DNA of 64,000 nt from Cyclospora cayetanensis. Its lineage: Eukaryota; Apicomplexa; Conoidasida; Eucoccidiorida; Eimeriidae. The notes under the pieces were generated by a model. The model did not search any database. It worked only from the letters and a program-made list of their open reading frames with translations, and had not been told where the DNA came from. The stretch covers positions 1-64,000 of the forward strand of contig NW_020312045.1 of assembly GCF_002999335.1 (NCBI RefSeq), written 5' to 3'. Position 1 is the first letter of the stretch, and each line of letters starts with the position of its first letter. A program made the position numbers and the translations under genes. Below are positions 1-12,284 of the stretch, piece by piece.

Positions 1-1280
1 TACTAGTCGTGTTTCCTCAGAAATTGTTCTTGCCTCGCCTGTGTTCTCGGAGAAAACCTACGTTGACCTGTGGGTAGTGCTTGAAAGGTTCCTGGTAGTG
101 GTTCTTTTCGAAAAGTTCTCTGCACTCGGATATGTGCAAAGGCACTTTCAGGTATGTTAGTTTTACCTCCCGGCATATGCCTCCGTTTAGGTATGAAAAT
201 GAACTATGCTGCATGAGCCGATTGTGTTGGCAAGCCGACATTCGTATTAGAAGCAAGGGCACTGGTGTAGTAATATGTGCTTTGATATTTCCTACACAGT
301 TTACTTTCGCGATGGTCTCGCCTACCAGGAAGCACACATATCCCAGCTGGCCGATGACGGCAAACTGTTGCGCCGTTGCAGTCGTGTTGGTTTTATCCCT
401 CCGTCGCCGTCCGCTAATGTGTGTACTTTGTCACCGTTTGTGCTTTTCACATAAGTTCTTATGTCGCACCTATTTTTGTACTTATTTCTACAAGAGAATC
501 GCCGATAGTGTAGGAACACTTGGACTGCCTTATGCACATCTCTCCTCGACAAACAGCTGCGGAACCCCAGGGCGGGTGCTTCCAAATAGGACTCGAACGC
601 TTAGGTCGAGAAGCTGAACTTCATCGCATTCGTTACATTACTTGCACTATGTTACGAATTAGCAATTAGTAAGCCACATGGTCTGGTGGCTTACAAGCTT
701 GAATATTGCAGAGTAGCGTTTTCTGTTTACACGAAGAAACAGTGCGGTGCGCCTCTGTCCTAGATGCTTTCTGCAACTAACTGTAAACGCCTAAAACGCA
801 TTAAGAGTGCCGCAATCTGAAAACCTAGTTGGCCTTTTTCTCTCACACCGGAAGCGTAAGTGGCTGGGGCAGGGAATGGGAACCTTTTTGGAAGAACACT
901 TCACAATGGGGTTACATGTTTTGTTTTCAGAGCGCTTTTGGTTGCCTGTTGAGTGAAGCACTTTGGTAGAGTGATTTATGCATCAGTGCGGTTGGGGATG
1001 AAGTGTGTCTTATCATGATTGGTATTAACCAAGTTGTGGATTGCGCCCTATCTTTTTCCATACTGCTGACCAACGTTGCAATGAAATCCGCCGACAGTTG
1101 AGCCTATCATCCATTGGAAATTTGGGGCATTCGAATCAAGCTAGCTACATTTAGGAGCACATATTTGGCTGCTCTGTAGTAGAAACAGCGCTTTTATGTA
1201 TTCCTTGGCATAGTTGCGCATGCGAAACCAATCAAGCTCTCTGGCAAGTCTATCTCATGCTTGCCTGATACTCATGTGAC
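1..1280. other. Gene-poor segment with one weak LTR-like copy
   Basis: I see no open frame here with a recognisable family motif or the CAG-rich coding style of the real genes in the window. The only structure noted is a short diverged copy of the dispersed LTR-like repeat, plus orientation, at about 735-825 (core GATGCT..TGCAACTAACTGTAAA). The rest is unassigned, probably old transposon debris. Confidence 0.4.
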
Positions 1281-1283
1281 CTG

Positions 1284-3127
1284 CTATATGGTGTTTATCT
1301 TCTTGGTGTACGGTGCAATGACCCAAAATCTGTCGAAGCAAATACATATGCTTAAGACCCCCTTGTAGATCATATATAATCTGCGAAGAAGCCTGATCTC
1401 TAGCTCTGTCCCTTGAGTCTTCAAAATTGCCATGTGCAATCTGTTGGCTTCGGCTGCCTCCAGGATGGTTCCGAAGTGTTGACAGCTTTCAGGAACTAAT
1501 AATATCATTCACCACCAATGCGCACTTCTCAAGGACGCTTTTCAAGGACGCTTCCCCGATTTAGTCTGCGTGCGTGTAACGGCCTTTCTTAAATGCAAAG
1601 AAGGTTCTTCTTTAGCGGCTGTAGGAAAAACCACATACAGATTCGGGTGAGCCACTTGCCAGGGTAATTCGCTACCCTGTTGATCGGTAAGCTAAAAGAG
1701 AAGGGCATCAGAAAAGCGCTTCGGCACCCACGTTGCTTACATCAGCTTTATTTTCGATGCGGAAGTCCCTGAAGTCCATAAGTGCCTCAAGCACGCTAGC
1801 TGTGGGCCAAAGAAGTGCTGTAAGGTTGAGTAATCCTTGCGAAGAGTAACTATTGCACTTTCGAGCTATTAGCCCTTGGCTACTACTTCGCACTTCTGCT
1901 GGGTGTCCAATGGCTTGGCATTTATGAAGCGCCGCGGCAACCCATCTTGCTGAGGAAGTCTGCCCAATGCGCATCCCATGAGGATTGATGGAATTGTAGT
2001 ATGCACAGCTGTGCGGCATACAAGAGTATGCATCAAGACCTTCCTCGCTCCTCTCCGCTTTTTCCAGCCCAAAGAGTCTCCGACCTTTTTTCCGTTAGCC
2101 CCACAACAGCCCTCGGCATATTGTCGAAAGGGGGTCTCATAAGCATACGGTATAAGCCTACGCTACTGCTTTACCTAGGTGTAGTATTGAGGCCCTTACC
2201 AGATTTTGATCGCTGTCATCTCAGATGGGATGGAGTTACTCCGTTAGCTACCACCCTGTATCCCAGGTGCTCAATTAAGTTTGCAAGATGACACGTCTTA
2301 AATATGCAGTATATTATGTGAGTCCAGGGAATTCTCAACACTTTGTCCAGCAGCTAGGGTAGAAAACTTCGTCCACTCGTCGACCAAATCGTTGTCTAGG
2401 AAGTCAATCACTCTTCCGCCCCTATGGAGTAAAACCGTAGGCTTCCTCTTGATTCAAATGTCTTTGGACATCTGTGCAATCCGTGTTGTGCGAGGGACAC
2501 GACGTTCAACCCTTACAGGCCCACACACAGACGGAATGCAATCTTCTGCTATTTTTTCGGTGGATACGTAGTTGGCAAAATCTCATCTCTGTATCAAGCA
2601 TCGTGAATGCTTTTGCATCGTGCAGCACCTGTCGCACCGCATGAGATGTAGACAGCAGGTTTCGGGATGAAATCCCAATGGCATTCTCCTTGTACTTGAT
2701 AGTCACACAGTACTGTTCCTGGCCCAATGAGTCATCTTTAATGGCCATGTTAATGCATGTTGCTACAAAAAACGAGGATATAAGCTCCGTTTGCGTATTG
2801 CTCTTCAGGAGTTGCAGGAATTTCCCCCAGACTCCAAGATCTTTGCGACTGAACCAAAGATTTCCCATTTACGTGGCGCCTTTACCGCAGCCTACGTGTT
2901 CACGTGGTTGATGACTCTCTCAGGGGGCAACTGATGCGCGTCTCACCCACAAACAGGTGACTCTGTGTGCATAGCGTGCTCGTTATTGCTGCCAAGCAGT
3001 ACTTCCCTGACCCAGTACAAATTCCTTGAAAACAAGGTAGCGTAATTTCTGCCTTCTCCATGAGCCCTTCAAAGCTGTTTTTTAGCGCGCTTCGTCGTAC
3101 AGGCGAGAGCTTTGGAGGCCGACCCAA
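1284..3127 (-). pseudogene. Decayed Ty3/Gypsy-type pol fragment (second element)
   Basis: Short minus-strand frames give pieces of a retrotransposon reverse transcriptase. At about 2535-2640 the reading AKAFTMLD followed about 9 residues later by QLRIH corresponds to the FSKLDL..GYHQIRI region that carries the first catalytic Asp of Ty3/Gypsy RTs. At about 2960-3110 a frame with LMEKAEITLP resembles the LLEKG-I-P segment just N-terminal to RT. At about 1290-1430 a frame with TELEIRLLRRLY resembles the conserved FLG..YYRRFI region downstream of RT. The pieces lie in the expected 5' to 3' order on the minus strand but in different frames with stops between them, so this is a dead copy. The minus-oriented LTR-like repeat near 5.2 kb could be its 5' LTR. 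The RT match is fair and the flanking matches are weak. Confidence 0.45.
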
Positions 3128-3193
3128 CTTATATCACCAATTACTTTCGAAGTAGAGTCATTTCCGACGGCAGACGCTAAGCAGATCTCCAGC

Positions 3194-5130
3194 TTGGGTC
3201 GTGGCTTTTGCTCCGACACCTTCCACGGCAGCTCCGGAATCATCTGCTTTATCGGTAAGACTTTTACAAGGTTTTGGATGCCAGGTGACTTTGGATTGGG
3301 GCCCTACGAGCATTACCGCCTGCCCTGCCCTTATCGGTCAAGCTTACTCTTTCATCCGGCATTGTGCTTTAAATGCAGTCGTTTCGATATGACTATTCTG
3401 CTCCTCCTTTGGCATAATGTGTTGTAGTTCGTTTTTCACACCTGCTGAAGACTTCTCACGCCAACCGGTTATTTTAAGCAGCTCTACAGACCTGGATTAT
3501 GTGTTTGCTGAAATCCCCATATCTCGATTCTGCTATAGCCAGAAAGCACTCGGAACGCGTTCATGGAACCTGGTGTCTTCTACTTCGGCTGCAACAGACT
3601 TAGCAGCAACGAACACCACAACGGCCTTTCCTAAGGATGCTCGAAAGTAAACGCTAGCTTAAGGCTGACTGATATCCTATGTGAGAGCTTGGCACGCTAA
3701 TAACTAGTGGGATTCCCAAATCTTTTGACAGTTCACATGACTCGGCTGCCCTCCCATAAGGCGCCACAGCCCTGGGTTAGCTTGCCTATGTGCTGTCCTG
3801 CTGCCTCTCTTCATATACCCGGCCCGACCGAGGCAGCGATTATTGGAACGACGCCTATGAATATGCGCTGCAGCTGTGCCAGTTCTTCTCAACACGATGT
3901 GGTAGCAAGCGCCTTCAGTTCAGTTTCAGACTCGATGACTGCTTTGCCCCACCTTCGTAAAAGCTTTTGGGAACTCTATTTCAAAAGAGGATCAGCTGTT
4001 TTGCTTGAATTTATAAGTAGAAGCTAAATATCCATAATTTATCCTGGACTTTTGGGTATTCCCCCATGCTTTCTCGTCCAGCAAGCCTGCTGATTCACGC
4101 CTACACGTCAGACAGCAGCTCCAAGCAGAAAAATTGGCGTCATTAAAAAAGAATCATCGCTTCAAGGAAATAGTCCTCTTTGTGCAAAGTCACCGCTTCA
4201 AGACCTTTAACGCATCCTCAATTGTCTCATTCTGCCTCTTAGCATGCGCGTCAAGTCTGGGCATCGGGGTACCAGCGTCCCGGTCGCCTTACTGGGCGTC
4301 AATGCCACTTCACCCACTGGCGTCTAGTTGCGCAATCCATGTTCGTTATCTACTCATTCTTCGATTCTGCTCATCGTGAAGCTTAACTTTTCTGTTTATC
4401 TTATACAGGCGCAAATGGTACTAAAGTATACCAGAAGCTGGAGTAATACGCCTTCTCACAGTTATTCTAGGCACGCAAAATTTTCAGTTGGTCGTGTCAT
4501 TGACGATCTTGCATCGCCACCGTCCTTCTCTAGGGGCCGAGGGCCTTGATGGAGTATAGATATACAGGTACCTTATCTATTAATTAGAGAGCGTGTTGAC
4601 CTGCGTAAAAAAGCGTTTGAAGGCGCGGAAATACACGTTTTAAACCACGGTACGTCACATTACGCAGTGGTGTTGGTTGGGTTCATTATTTGTTTTTGGC
4701 AGTTTGATTTTATTTCTTTTATGGGCATAATTTTACTTTGTGCTTCTCAGTGCCTTTTTTTATTTGCTGCCTGGGAAACTGTGATTGGAGAAGTTTTCGG
4801 CTTGCCTCTGCATTGCTAGTGTCAACTGACCGCTATGGAAGAAAAGGGCGCCCTTATATTGAAAAAGATCTGCCGTCGGGCTCAGTCACACTTTTCTACT
4901 TCCTAGTGCAGTAGCTATATTTGTCTAAAAACTAGTATGTAATTGATCTTTTGGTTTGCCTATTCGTACGACATTTTAATGCTTGATCTGCGATCTCCGT
5001 CGAGAGGCACGTAACTCCAGACTCAACACAAACATCGAGCTGGTACAACAATTGCCCTGCTGTGCTAAGCTGCTTTGCCAGCTGAGTAAAGGTACTGAGT
5101 GATTTATGTAAGCACATTATCACAAGGTCT
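3194..5130. other. Gene-poor segment, no supported gene
   Basis: Only short frames of 60-110 codons on both strands, none with a recognisable motif. The position, between RT-like remnants on the left and an LTR-like repeat on the right, would suit the gag/protease part of the decayed element at 1.3-3.1 kb, but I could not confirm any zinc knuckle or protease motif. Confidence 0.3.
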
Positions 5131-5134
5131 GCAC

Positions 5135-5345
5135 ACTTACGGTAAACAGTGTATATCCACTGTTTTCCTGAAGACCTCCCTCCTTCTGCTGTGCGCGTCG
5201 CTCAGCGTTACCAACGCGAGATAACGGGAGCAGAAGGGTGCGCGATGCTGCACCCCTTGTGCACCCTTGGCATTCACAGCTAATTGCACACAGCATCTGG
5301 CGCATACGCGCATGATGTTGAGCCTTTTTGTACCAGACTAACAGT
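5135..5345 (-). repeat. LTR-like dispersed repeat (3' LTR of the element)
   Basis: On the minus strand the copy reads AGATGCTGTGTGCAATTAGC followed by a TGTGAATGC-type segment and GGGGTGCAGC, the same core as at 20.3, 25.5 and 54.8 kb. Upstream of the core it shares a GGTACAAAAAGGC-like stretch with the copy at 11 kb. It lies downstream of the integrase remnant, so it takes the place of the 3' LTR. Confidence 0.6.
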
Positions 5346-6789
5346 GCTCTTCAGCAAAATTGTCTGCCAGGTCTTAGCTCAATAAAAATTGTGTAGCAGA
5401 AAGTTTTACAAGTAGCTTGTTTGCGCAACATCTTCTCTCCCATTTCCGAACACACCGTTGTGATCTGTACGCGTCCATCGAGACCAGCTCTATCAAGAAC
5501 ACCGGCAGGGTTTTCGTCCTATTGCCACTTCTCAAGCAGGCAGAAAGGTAAAAAACAGTGCATGTATAAGGCGCAAAGTGTTCGTAATGTGTTGTAGTGA
5601 AATCAAGAGAAAGAAATAGACGCAGTCCAGCCAACGACGAACTATAGACCAAACCAAGAGCGCAGCGGAGCACCGATAGTTGTGGCCGAATTGCTTAAAA
5701 GCGAGCCTCATGCTACGAGAAAACAGAAGACAAAAAGCACGGCCAGTGAAATAGAAGTAAAGATTACCTCTCACTGCCCGGCGCCTCGACAAAATCTCTG
5801 CTCGCTTTGCAGCTGATGTATGCAGCATCGTCAACTTCAAAGCCCCAAAGAGGCAGACGGAAGGTGGTGGGGATAAGGTATCTGCGTTCCCTGGTATTGA
5901 TCTCAGTGAAGCAAACATTTGAACAATCATTGGAAATTTCCGAACAGTATCCATAGATGAAGGCAGATTTTTAAGGCAGAGCATGCACTGGGGAAGGAAC
6001 ATTACCATGGAACGCAAGAAAAACCGTTCATGGAGGCGATGATTGTACACCAAAAAAGGACGACAATCCTTTCAAAGCGACAAAACCTGGAATTGATCCT
6101 CTGTCAACCAGTGGTATTTCGGCTCCTTCCTGGGCTAATTAGATACTCCCGTCTAGTGTGTCCACAGTGCTCAAGAGTCATAAAGTCCAGCACTTCTGCG
6201 GCTCCCTGTAAATCTCTCGCCTCCTCGCCGTTTACTTGCTTGCATGGCGAAGCTTTCCTCAGGACTTGGAGGAATTTTGGACCCTGCGTAAGAGGCCGAT
6301 ATTGATAGTTCTATGGCGCTGAAATTTTTAAACAAAACAATTGATAGAGTAAGAAAGCACGTCAAGTTGCGAGAAAATAGATATCGGTGTTTCCCACCTG
6401 GCTGCAAGCTACTTTGTTTGGTCTCCTTCTGATGTACTTGGAAGGCCTACCGATCCATTCAGACCTTCTCTCGAGGTTCAAAACATCCAGCAAACCGCTG
6501 CTTGTTACCAGTGCCTGCTTGTCTCTCTTTAGCTTTGCACATACCTGAGCCTGCACTAGCCAGATGTTCTATGAATCCCTCTGCTGACAACGGCAGCTGC
6601 TGCTCCCTCAACATAATGTACATAAGCAGTGCAGAGTGGAATTCTCCAAGGTCGACAAGGGATGCATAAAAGTAGCGACTAGACAAGTGTACTGTTGCAC
6701 TGTAAGCCAATGTAGCAGAAGGAAGAAAACAAGCCAAGCACTTCGCCTTTTGAAAGCAAACACTCACTTATCCAGCAAAAGAATGCGGT

Positions 6790-7080
6790 TTATGGGTCTT
6801 GTTCGCTCATCTGCCCAGGGATGATTTGCAGTGCGTATGTTATGGTGAATGTGTAGGAGGCTATGAAGGCACGCTACAGCGCACTAACCAACTTCTGATC
6901 CTTATCCTTAACGATACTTCTGGAGAATCCGTGAAGCTTTGAGACGTGAGTCAATAACAATCAAGCGATTTTCTGGTACATGGCAGAAGTGAAGCAAGGC
7001 ATGAAGTGGGCGTGCTTGCTGAGGTTTTCCAGTGCCAGAGTATATGTTATCCTGACCCTTGGCCTCCGCCAGTCAATTAG
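6790..7080 (-). pseudogene. Retroviral-type integrase core, decayed
   Basis: Minus-strand translation gives KHAHFMPC, then LHGFSRSIVKDKDQ, then a segment ending in IIPGQMSEQ. These match in order and spacing the K-AHFIPC, LHG-P-SIVSDRD and HPQTDGQTE blocks of Ty3/Gypsy integrases. The first catalytic Asp, just before the first block, was not identified. The second corresponds to one Asp of KDKD, where the family usually has SDRD. The HPQTDGQTE block is badly worn. In-frame stops interrupt the reading, so no enzyme can be made. The identification is firm because three blocks align in order. Confidence 0.75.
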
Positions 7081-8369
7081 TGAAGTCCTTAGTAAAATCA
7101 GTCAAAATCCGTGCACAAACCAGGATTATCTGGAAAATCATATGCTCGAAAAATTGCACTGCATCATTTACTGACAATATGGGCGTGAAAATGCATACTC
7201 CTCTGCCGTGAGATGGCTCCCACGCCACCAAAGAGACCCATGTAGCCTCATCGCTGTAGTTTGAATCGCATCATGGCCCGAACGCGGATATCCATGTGCT
7301 CTTTTTGTGAGCTGTGGGGCTAAATTGGGACCTTAACACGATGGAGTCCCGTTTTATCTTGAAGCGTGGCAGGCCATTCTCAGTGTGGTAGAACTCTAGC
7401 TCCATGCCACTCCGTTTCTGCCTATAGTTGCGGATGCATGGGTGTCAAATACACCAGACCAACGCAGTGTCGCTAGCAATTCTGATTTGTCACAGCTAAT
7501 AGCGTTCATGTAAAATAATATATCGCTAAGGCGTCGCGTGCGCGCTTGGGCTTACACGGTGCGAGGGGCTTCCACAGAGGCCACTCCCAGGTAGTGCAAC
7601 GCTTCCATCGTCACTGCTGCTCCTACTGCTACTGCTCGGCGCCCCGCGAAATGATTCAACCCCAAAAAGAGACAACTCAAAATAATCAGATAATATTCAT
7701 ATACTTCAGGAGACTCCAGAGCCAGCGAATGTTCCTGAAATCATAGAAATCCTGAAAAGTCCTTCTAAAGTACATTATGAGCCAGTGATCTGCTAGAACC
7801 ATACGAAGATGCTCATCTAGATAGAGGCGGGATGGATTTTACGCCCAACCACTCGGCAAAGTGTTCTTTTCCGCATTGGATACCAGGACTCGTTTCGTTG
7901 CAAGGATGAGAAGACCAAGAAAAATTGTGACACATTGGAGATTCCGTAGCATGCTGCGAAAGAATTGCGTCTACTGCTACGCTTCTACCAATCATAGTCA
8001 TGAAGAGATGACGCTTCCTAAAGGGTACTTATACCAGAGGCATTGTAAGGCGGCTGAAAAGCATTGGGATCCGTCCTGCGGCATCAGGTTCCGCTGTCCA
8101 CTTCACAGAGTGCGTTGGCTCAACTATACCGGCCGACAGATCAGAGATCCAAGCAAATCGAGAAATTAAAAGCTAGTACCTAGAGGCGACTCTATGGAAG
8201 TTTGCAACGTCCTTATAGCTGCACACCTTGGATGCTTGAACTTTTCCCGGATCTGGCTCAATTTCTGCAGCTGAAGCACGGGATCTCAGGACCACAATCT
8301 TTCTTCTCAAAACCAAACATTAACGCTCCGAAGTGCACCCCCTTGATGCTATGGGTGCTCTTGAACCTT

Positions 8370-9100
8370 AGTTGAATGCCAAGACGTCGTTCATGTAGAC
8401 GACCATCCATTACTCCTTAGCAATGTCATTAAAAATCCCTAGTAGCTTGCCGCTGTACTCAATCTAAGACGTTGGACCTTCTAGACAGACAATATTTAGG
8501 TGTACGCGAGTTTGCGAGTGTTTGCGTCAACACAATCCTAGGTATACTCTGGGTGACTCCAGTAAAGGCGCCTGTGCGGACATAGCTGCACGCTGTGGAG
8601 ATCAGTGTGCCGGAAAAGCGTTAGGAAAAGGGATATTCTGGTGTTCTAAACGGCGTCCATTTGCTCGTTATTTGATAGGGATAGATCCGGTTCATCATTA
8701 GGATGCATGGGGATTCTTACGAAGGCACCTTTGAAGTCCAATGCCCAGAGGTCTATTGATGAATGTATGTTGTAAAATACTTTCAGTATGAAACATCGAA
8801 CAATTCTTTACGGTAAGCTTGTTCAGGGGATTCAAGTTAATGCACACGCGCCAAATTTCGGCATTCTCGAAAATAAACAATGCGGTGGTCGCCTCTTCCA
8901 CCTTTCTTTTCCAACAAATCACCTACCTGACGCTCAAGCTTCTTCTTCGTGCCATCGATAGCTTCATTCCAGCGAATCACGACTTGAAACTCACTTGGAG
9001 CTTTGGTTGATTCGTTAGGCAGCACGACCAGTAGGTAGCCAGCCTGGTAACTGCTCGCCATCATGTAATAGTGCATCCACGAACCTCCGTGAAAATTGCA
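8370..9100 (-). pseudogene. Ty3/Gypsy-type reverse transcriptase, decayed
   Basis: Three RT landmarks occur in order on the minus strand. At about 8940-8970 the reading KKKLERQVGDLLEK matches the helix before RT. At about 8800-8840 WRVCINLNPLNKLTVKN matches the WRMCVDYRALNK-TVKN block. At about 8385-8420 VVYMNDVLAFN matches the catalytic YLDDILVFS box, with the first Asp of the DD pair changed to Asn. Frameshifts separate the blocks and a stop follows directly after the last. The order, spacing and strand agree with the protease-like and integrase remnants nearby. Confidence 0.75.
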
Positions 9101-9273
9101 CATTCTATCTGCTCCTCGGTTAAAACTTCAATTAAGATTCTTGATCCATAAATTAGTTTTAAGGCAATTATTCTCTCTCATCACGCTTCGGAGTCGCCCC
9201 AAAGGAGACTTTGGCTTACCTTGCCCTGACATGCCGACTGGACACCGATTACCACAGGTGAAATGGGCATTGT

Positions 9274-9462
9274 TCAGGACACCACGATATTCTTTACTCT
9301 AGTACTTCCCGGGATAATGAGCTCCACAGCTCGCAAGTATGCGGACACGCGCGCCTTCCATGGGGTCCCCCATGGCGTATATATACTTATGTCACAGTGC
9401 ACGGGTACAGCGTAGCAGTCCCTGCGGTGCTGGTAAAACTCATTCCCGATTAAAAGCGGCAT
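9274..9462 (-). pseudogene. Possible retroelement aspartic-protease tail
   Basis: A 62-codon minus-strand frame starts with PLLIGNEFY, which resembles the ILG-DFL motif near the C-terminal end of Ty3/Gypsy aspartic proteases. It sits immediately upstream, in the element's sense, of the RT remnant, where the protease belongs. The catalytic D-SGA motif was not found, so the call rests on one short motif plus position. Confidence 0.4.
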
Positions 9463-10859
9463 ATTGCTGTCAAGCCCTGACCAATCCCTACTCTCTGCTG
9501 CCCGTCAGCAATTGTGCGTCTTATGGACTACTCTAATGAGAGAACGGGCTATTTCCACTCTGTGCCGTCTCCTTGAACAACAGATACACTCCGCATCCAG
9601 TGCCAAGTAACGCTAGCAATCCATGGCCATTAATTTGAACATATATCAACGCAATATAGGCTACTAATGGATGTCCTACGGTGGCTCTATCTTTTGCAGC
9701 CCTTCTTCACTGCGCCGCAGTCTGGTTTAAGACCTCTTCGTGCCCCTGAAGAGCCTTTTGCACTTGCTGAGTAGCCAGCGTTTTTTGATCTCTCTCTCGC
9801 TATCCAGGTTCGTCTACTTTTGAACAAATACGTGCAGGTCTGCTTGCTTAACACGGCTCTCGTCCCCATAATAAAAGGTGGTTGGTGTTGTTGAGATGCT
9901 ATAGAAGGTTGCGTAGGAGTGGTGCTCTCCCTGGCTTTCGTTTATCTTCCACCTTATACTGTACGCCTGGCAGAGCTGACAAGAACCCCATACCTGTAGG
10001 CTCTACACTACAATGGCGCTCGCCCGTTCCAGCCAAATGCGCAGGAATGGCGCCCATTTTCTCCTAAATGCTCAAAAATTTACTATTTGCAGATGCCCAC
10101 TGACTGTTTGTTTAACAGCTTATTTGTTGCCCTCCCTGCGATTGCCCGAATCGACACTTCGGCTAGACCTAAGCTAAAACAGTATAACAGTAAATAGTGG
10201 TTTGCGTTGTGGGTTCCGCGAACCAAAGCTTCATAATGCTTATCATACCGGTCCACTGGTAGATTGTCTTATGCTTTCTCAAATCTGTTAAAGCTTGCTG
10301 GTGAGTGGGTTTGAGCGTAGGCTGGTAACACAGATATGAAGGTTTGAACTGTATAAATCCCTGTTAGACACAACAACCCCTCGCTTAATAACGCCAACAT
10401 TAAAATGTTTCTCCTTATAATACATTTGCTTCAGCAAGCACTCGTTGGCAACTCCAGCTACGGGGTACAAGGCGAGGTACATCTGTACCCAGCAGACAAA
10501 CCTCGGGGTACATGCCACCCCAACAGAGATTGTACGTTCTGGGTTTGTGTGACCTCATTTATTGGCTGGTAGGTCTTGTCTTTGCACGAGTCGTAATGCT
10601 ACTGCTTGCACATCAGCTGACAAGCTGGCCCCCGCCACCCCAGCAGACATTATGCCGCCTTCAATCTCCGTTTCCAGAAGGTCTGTTTCGGCCTGTCGTC
10701 GACGAATCTTAAATTGTGGAATATCCAAAAAAACCTAGGACAAAACGGAACAGCAGGTATAGCGAAAACCGACATACCGCTACATCCACAGCCAATAAGC
10801 GAGCAGAAACAGATACATTAAACCATGTGGTCCTCCCAAAAGGAACGCTCAAAGTTAGA

Positions 10860-11115
10860 TCTTTCCAAGAAGGCGCTTAATTGCAGACCCAACGCAAAAT
10901 TTGATAGATTATTGAGTGCTTCCCTAAAGGACCCCCAGGTTTTCCTCCAATTGCTCCTCACAGCCCCCCCAAAAGAGTAGAGAGGGATAGCTAGGGTTTA
11001 TGATGCTGCGCCCACTGAGCATTTGGACACTCAAAGCTAGTTGCACATAGCATCTAGTACGGATGTACACAACATTTCGCCTTCTTGTAACGAGCTAACC
11101 GTATTGTGCAATATA
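10860..11115 (-). repeat. LTR-like dispersed repeat (5' LTR of the element)
   Basis: Minus-strand core AGATGCTATGTGCAACTAGC, followed by a GCGCAGCATCAT-type segment. It shares the upstream GTTACAAGAAGGCGAAA-like block with the 5.2-kb copy. Same orientation as the 5.2-kb copy, and on the 5' side of the pol remnants. Confidence 0.6.
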
Positions 11116-12284
11116 AAAGGTATGCGCACACACAAGCAAAGTTCCAGTCCCTGAATAACTCTAAGGTGAATCGTTCTAGTGCAGTAAAAAGTGTTTAACT
11201 GCACGTCTGTCGATTTTTCTCGCCCTGAGGAGACTTTGGATGGAGCTCAACTGCACAGAAACACTTGTTGGAGTAGCGCTGAGCCTGTCCTTGCTGCAAA
11301 GCCGAAAGACAGACACTGCGATTGACCTACAGAGCGTGCACATGAGCGCTATAATATGTAGACCAAAATATCCAGCATTACTGTCGAGCTGCTCGCATGC
11401 CCTGTAGTACTGTATGATCTCGTCTTCCGGCACAAGAGAATGCAGAATGGACTAGCACATGGAGTGATACCCGCCTATAGAAAGTATGCCTGTCTCAAAT
11501 ATGCATCAACCTTTATTTTTTTAAAGCAGTGGTGCCAACAAAAAGACGATATGTGGGCGTTGTAGACCGCTCTGCAGAATCGACGCGGCCCAGCAACCGC
11601 AAGGAGAAAGCGGCAGCAGCGGCGGTGGCAGCCGTCACTGCCCTCCTCAATGATACTGGTGTCTAGCCGGAACAAGCTTCCTTCAGAGAAAGACCATTGA
11701 AATCTGACGTTTCTGTCCGTCGCCTTGCATCCAGCCAAAGTTGCAGAGTCTCTTCCTTCCCCAGCGTGGGACTTGCTCTTCTGTATTCAATGTTTCCAGC
11801 AATCGTGGTCGTATCCACGAAGAAATTGAAAGTACTCTTTTATTCAGCTGCCGCTGTACTCCAAGTCCGAGCATCTAGTATTTCAAGGAAAGTAAATAAA
11901 CAATATCTTGTACTTGTGTGAGAATATCGCTGTGCGACCAGCACCGGTTTAGGACCGATCTGCACTCGCGCGTAAGCATTTGACGGTGGAGATCCGAGTT
12001 TAGATGCCATCGTCTGGCATAATTCAGGGCTAAGCATATGCATTGACTCATCATGCATTTCCTGGAAGCCGAAGTGGATGCCCTACTCACGTAGTGCAGC
12101 GGCCGGTGATTTCCAGGTGTAGCAACAGTTCTACTTCAAGTGACTTTTTGCAGCACCACACTATGCTGCAGCTAATAGCTCCATTGACTTGCACTTCTCG
12201 ATGCGCTCACTAAGTATTGGTAGAAATCTCGAAGAACCGACAGTCGTAGCTTCCGTACAGCAATCTGCATAGGTATACGCTGTC
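11116..12284. other. Upstream region of the lipase gene
   Basis: No supported gene. Frames at 11.2-12.1 kb are short and show no family motif. The segment presumably holds the promoter and 5' UTR of the lipase-like gene, but no clear core promoter element is visible, as is usual in apicomplexans. Confidence 0.35.

Larger units (their letters stand above)
5135..11115 (-). mobile_element. Degenerate Ty3/Gypsy-type LTR retrotransposon
   Basis: Two copies of the same dispersed repeat, both minus-oriented, lie about 5.8 kb apart (about 5135-5345 and 10860-11115). Between them, in the right order for a minus-strand element, are a protease-like frame (9274-9462), RT (about 9100-8370) and an integrase core (about 7080-6790). 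The order protease, RT, integrase is that of Ty3/Gypsy elements (Metaviridae). Such elements, reported as chromovirus-like, are known from Eimeria genomes. The frames are split by stops and frame changes, so the copy is inactive. I did not find a convincing gag zinc knuckle, RNase H or chromodomain. LTR ends were set by comparing the copies in this window and are approximate. Confidence 0.7.

Noticed and set aside
595..620. Possible tRNA B-box (GTTCGAGTCC on the minus strand)
   Set aside because: The flanking bases do not form a T-arm stem and no A-box or acceptor stem was found at the right distance.
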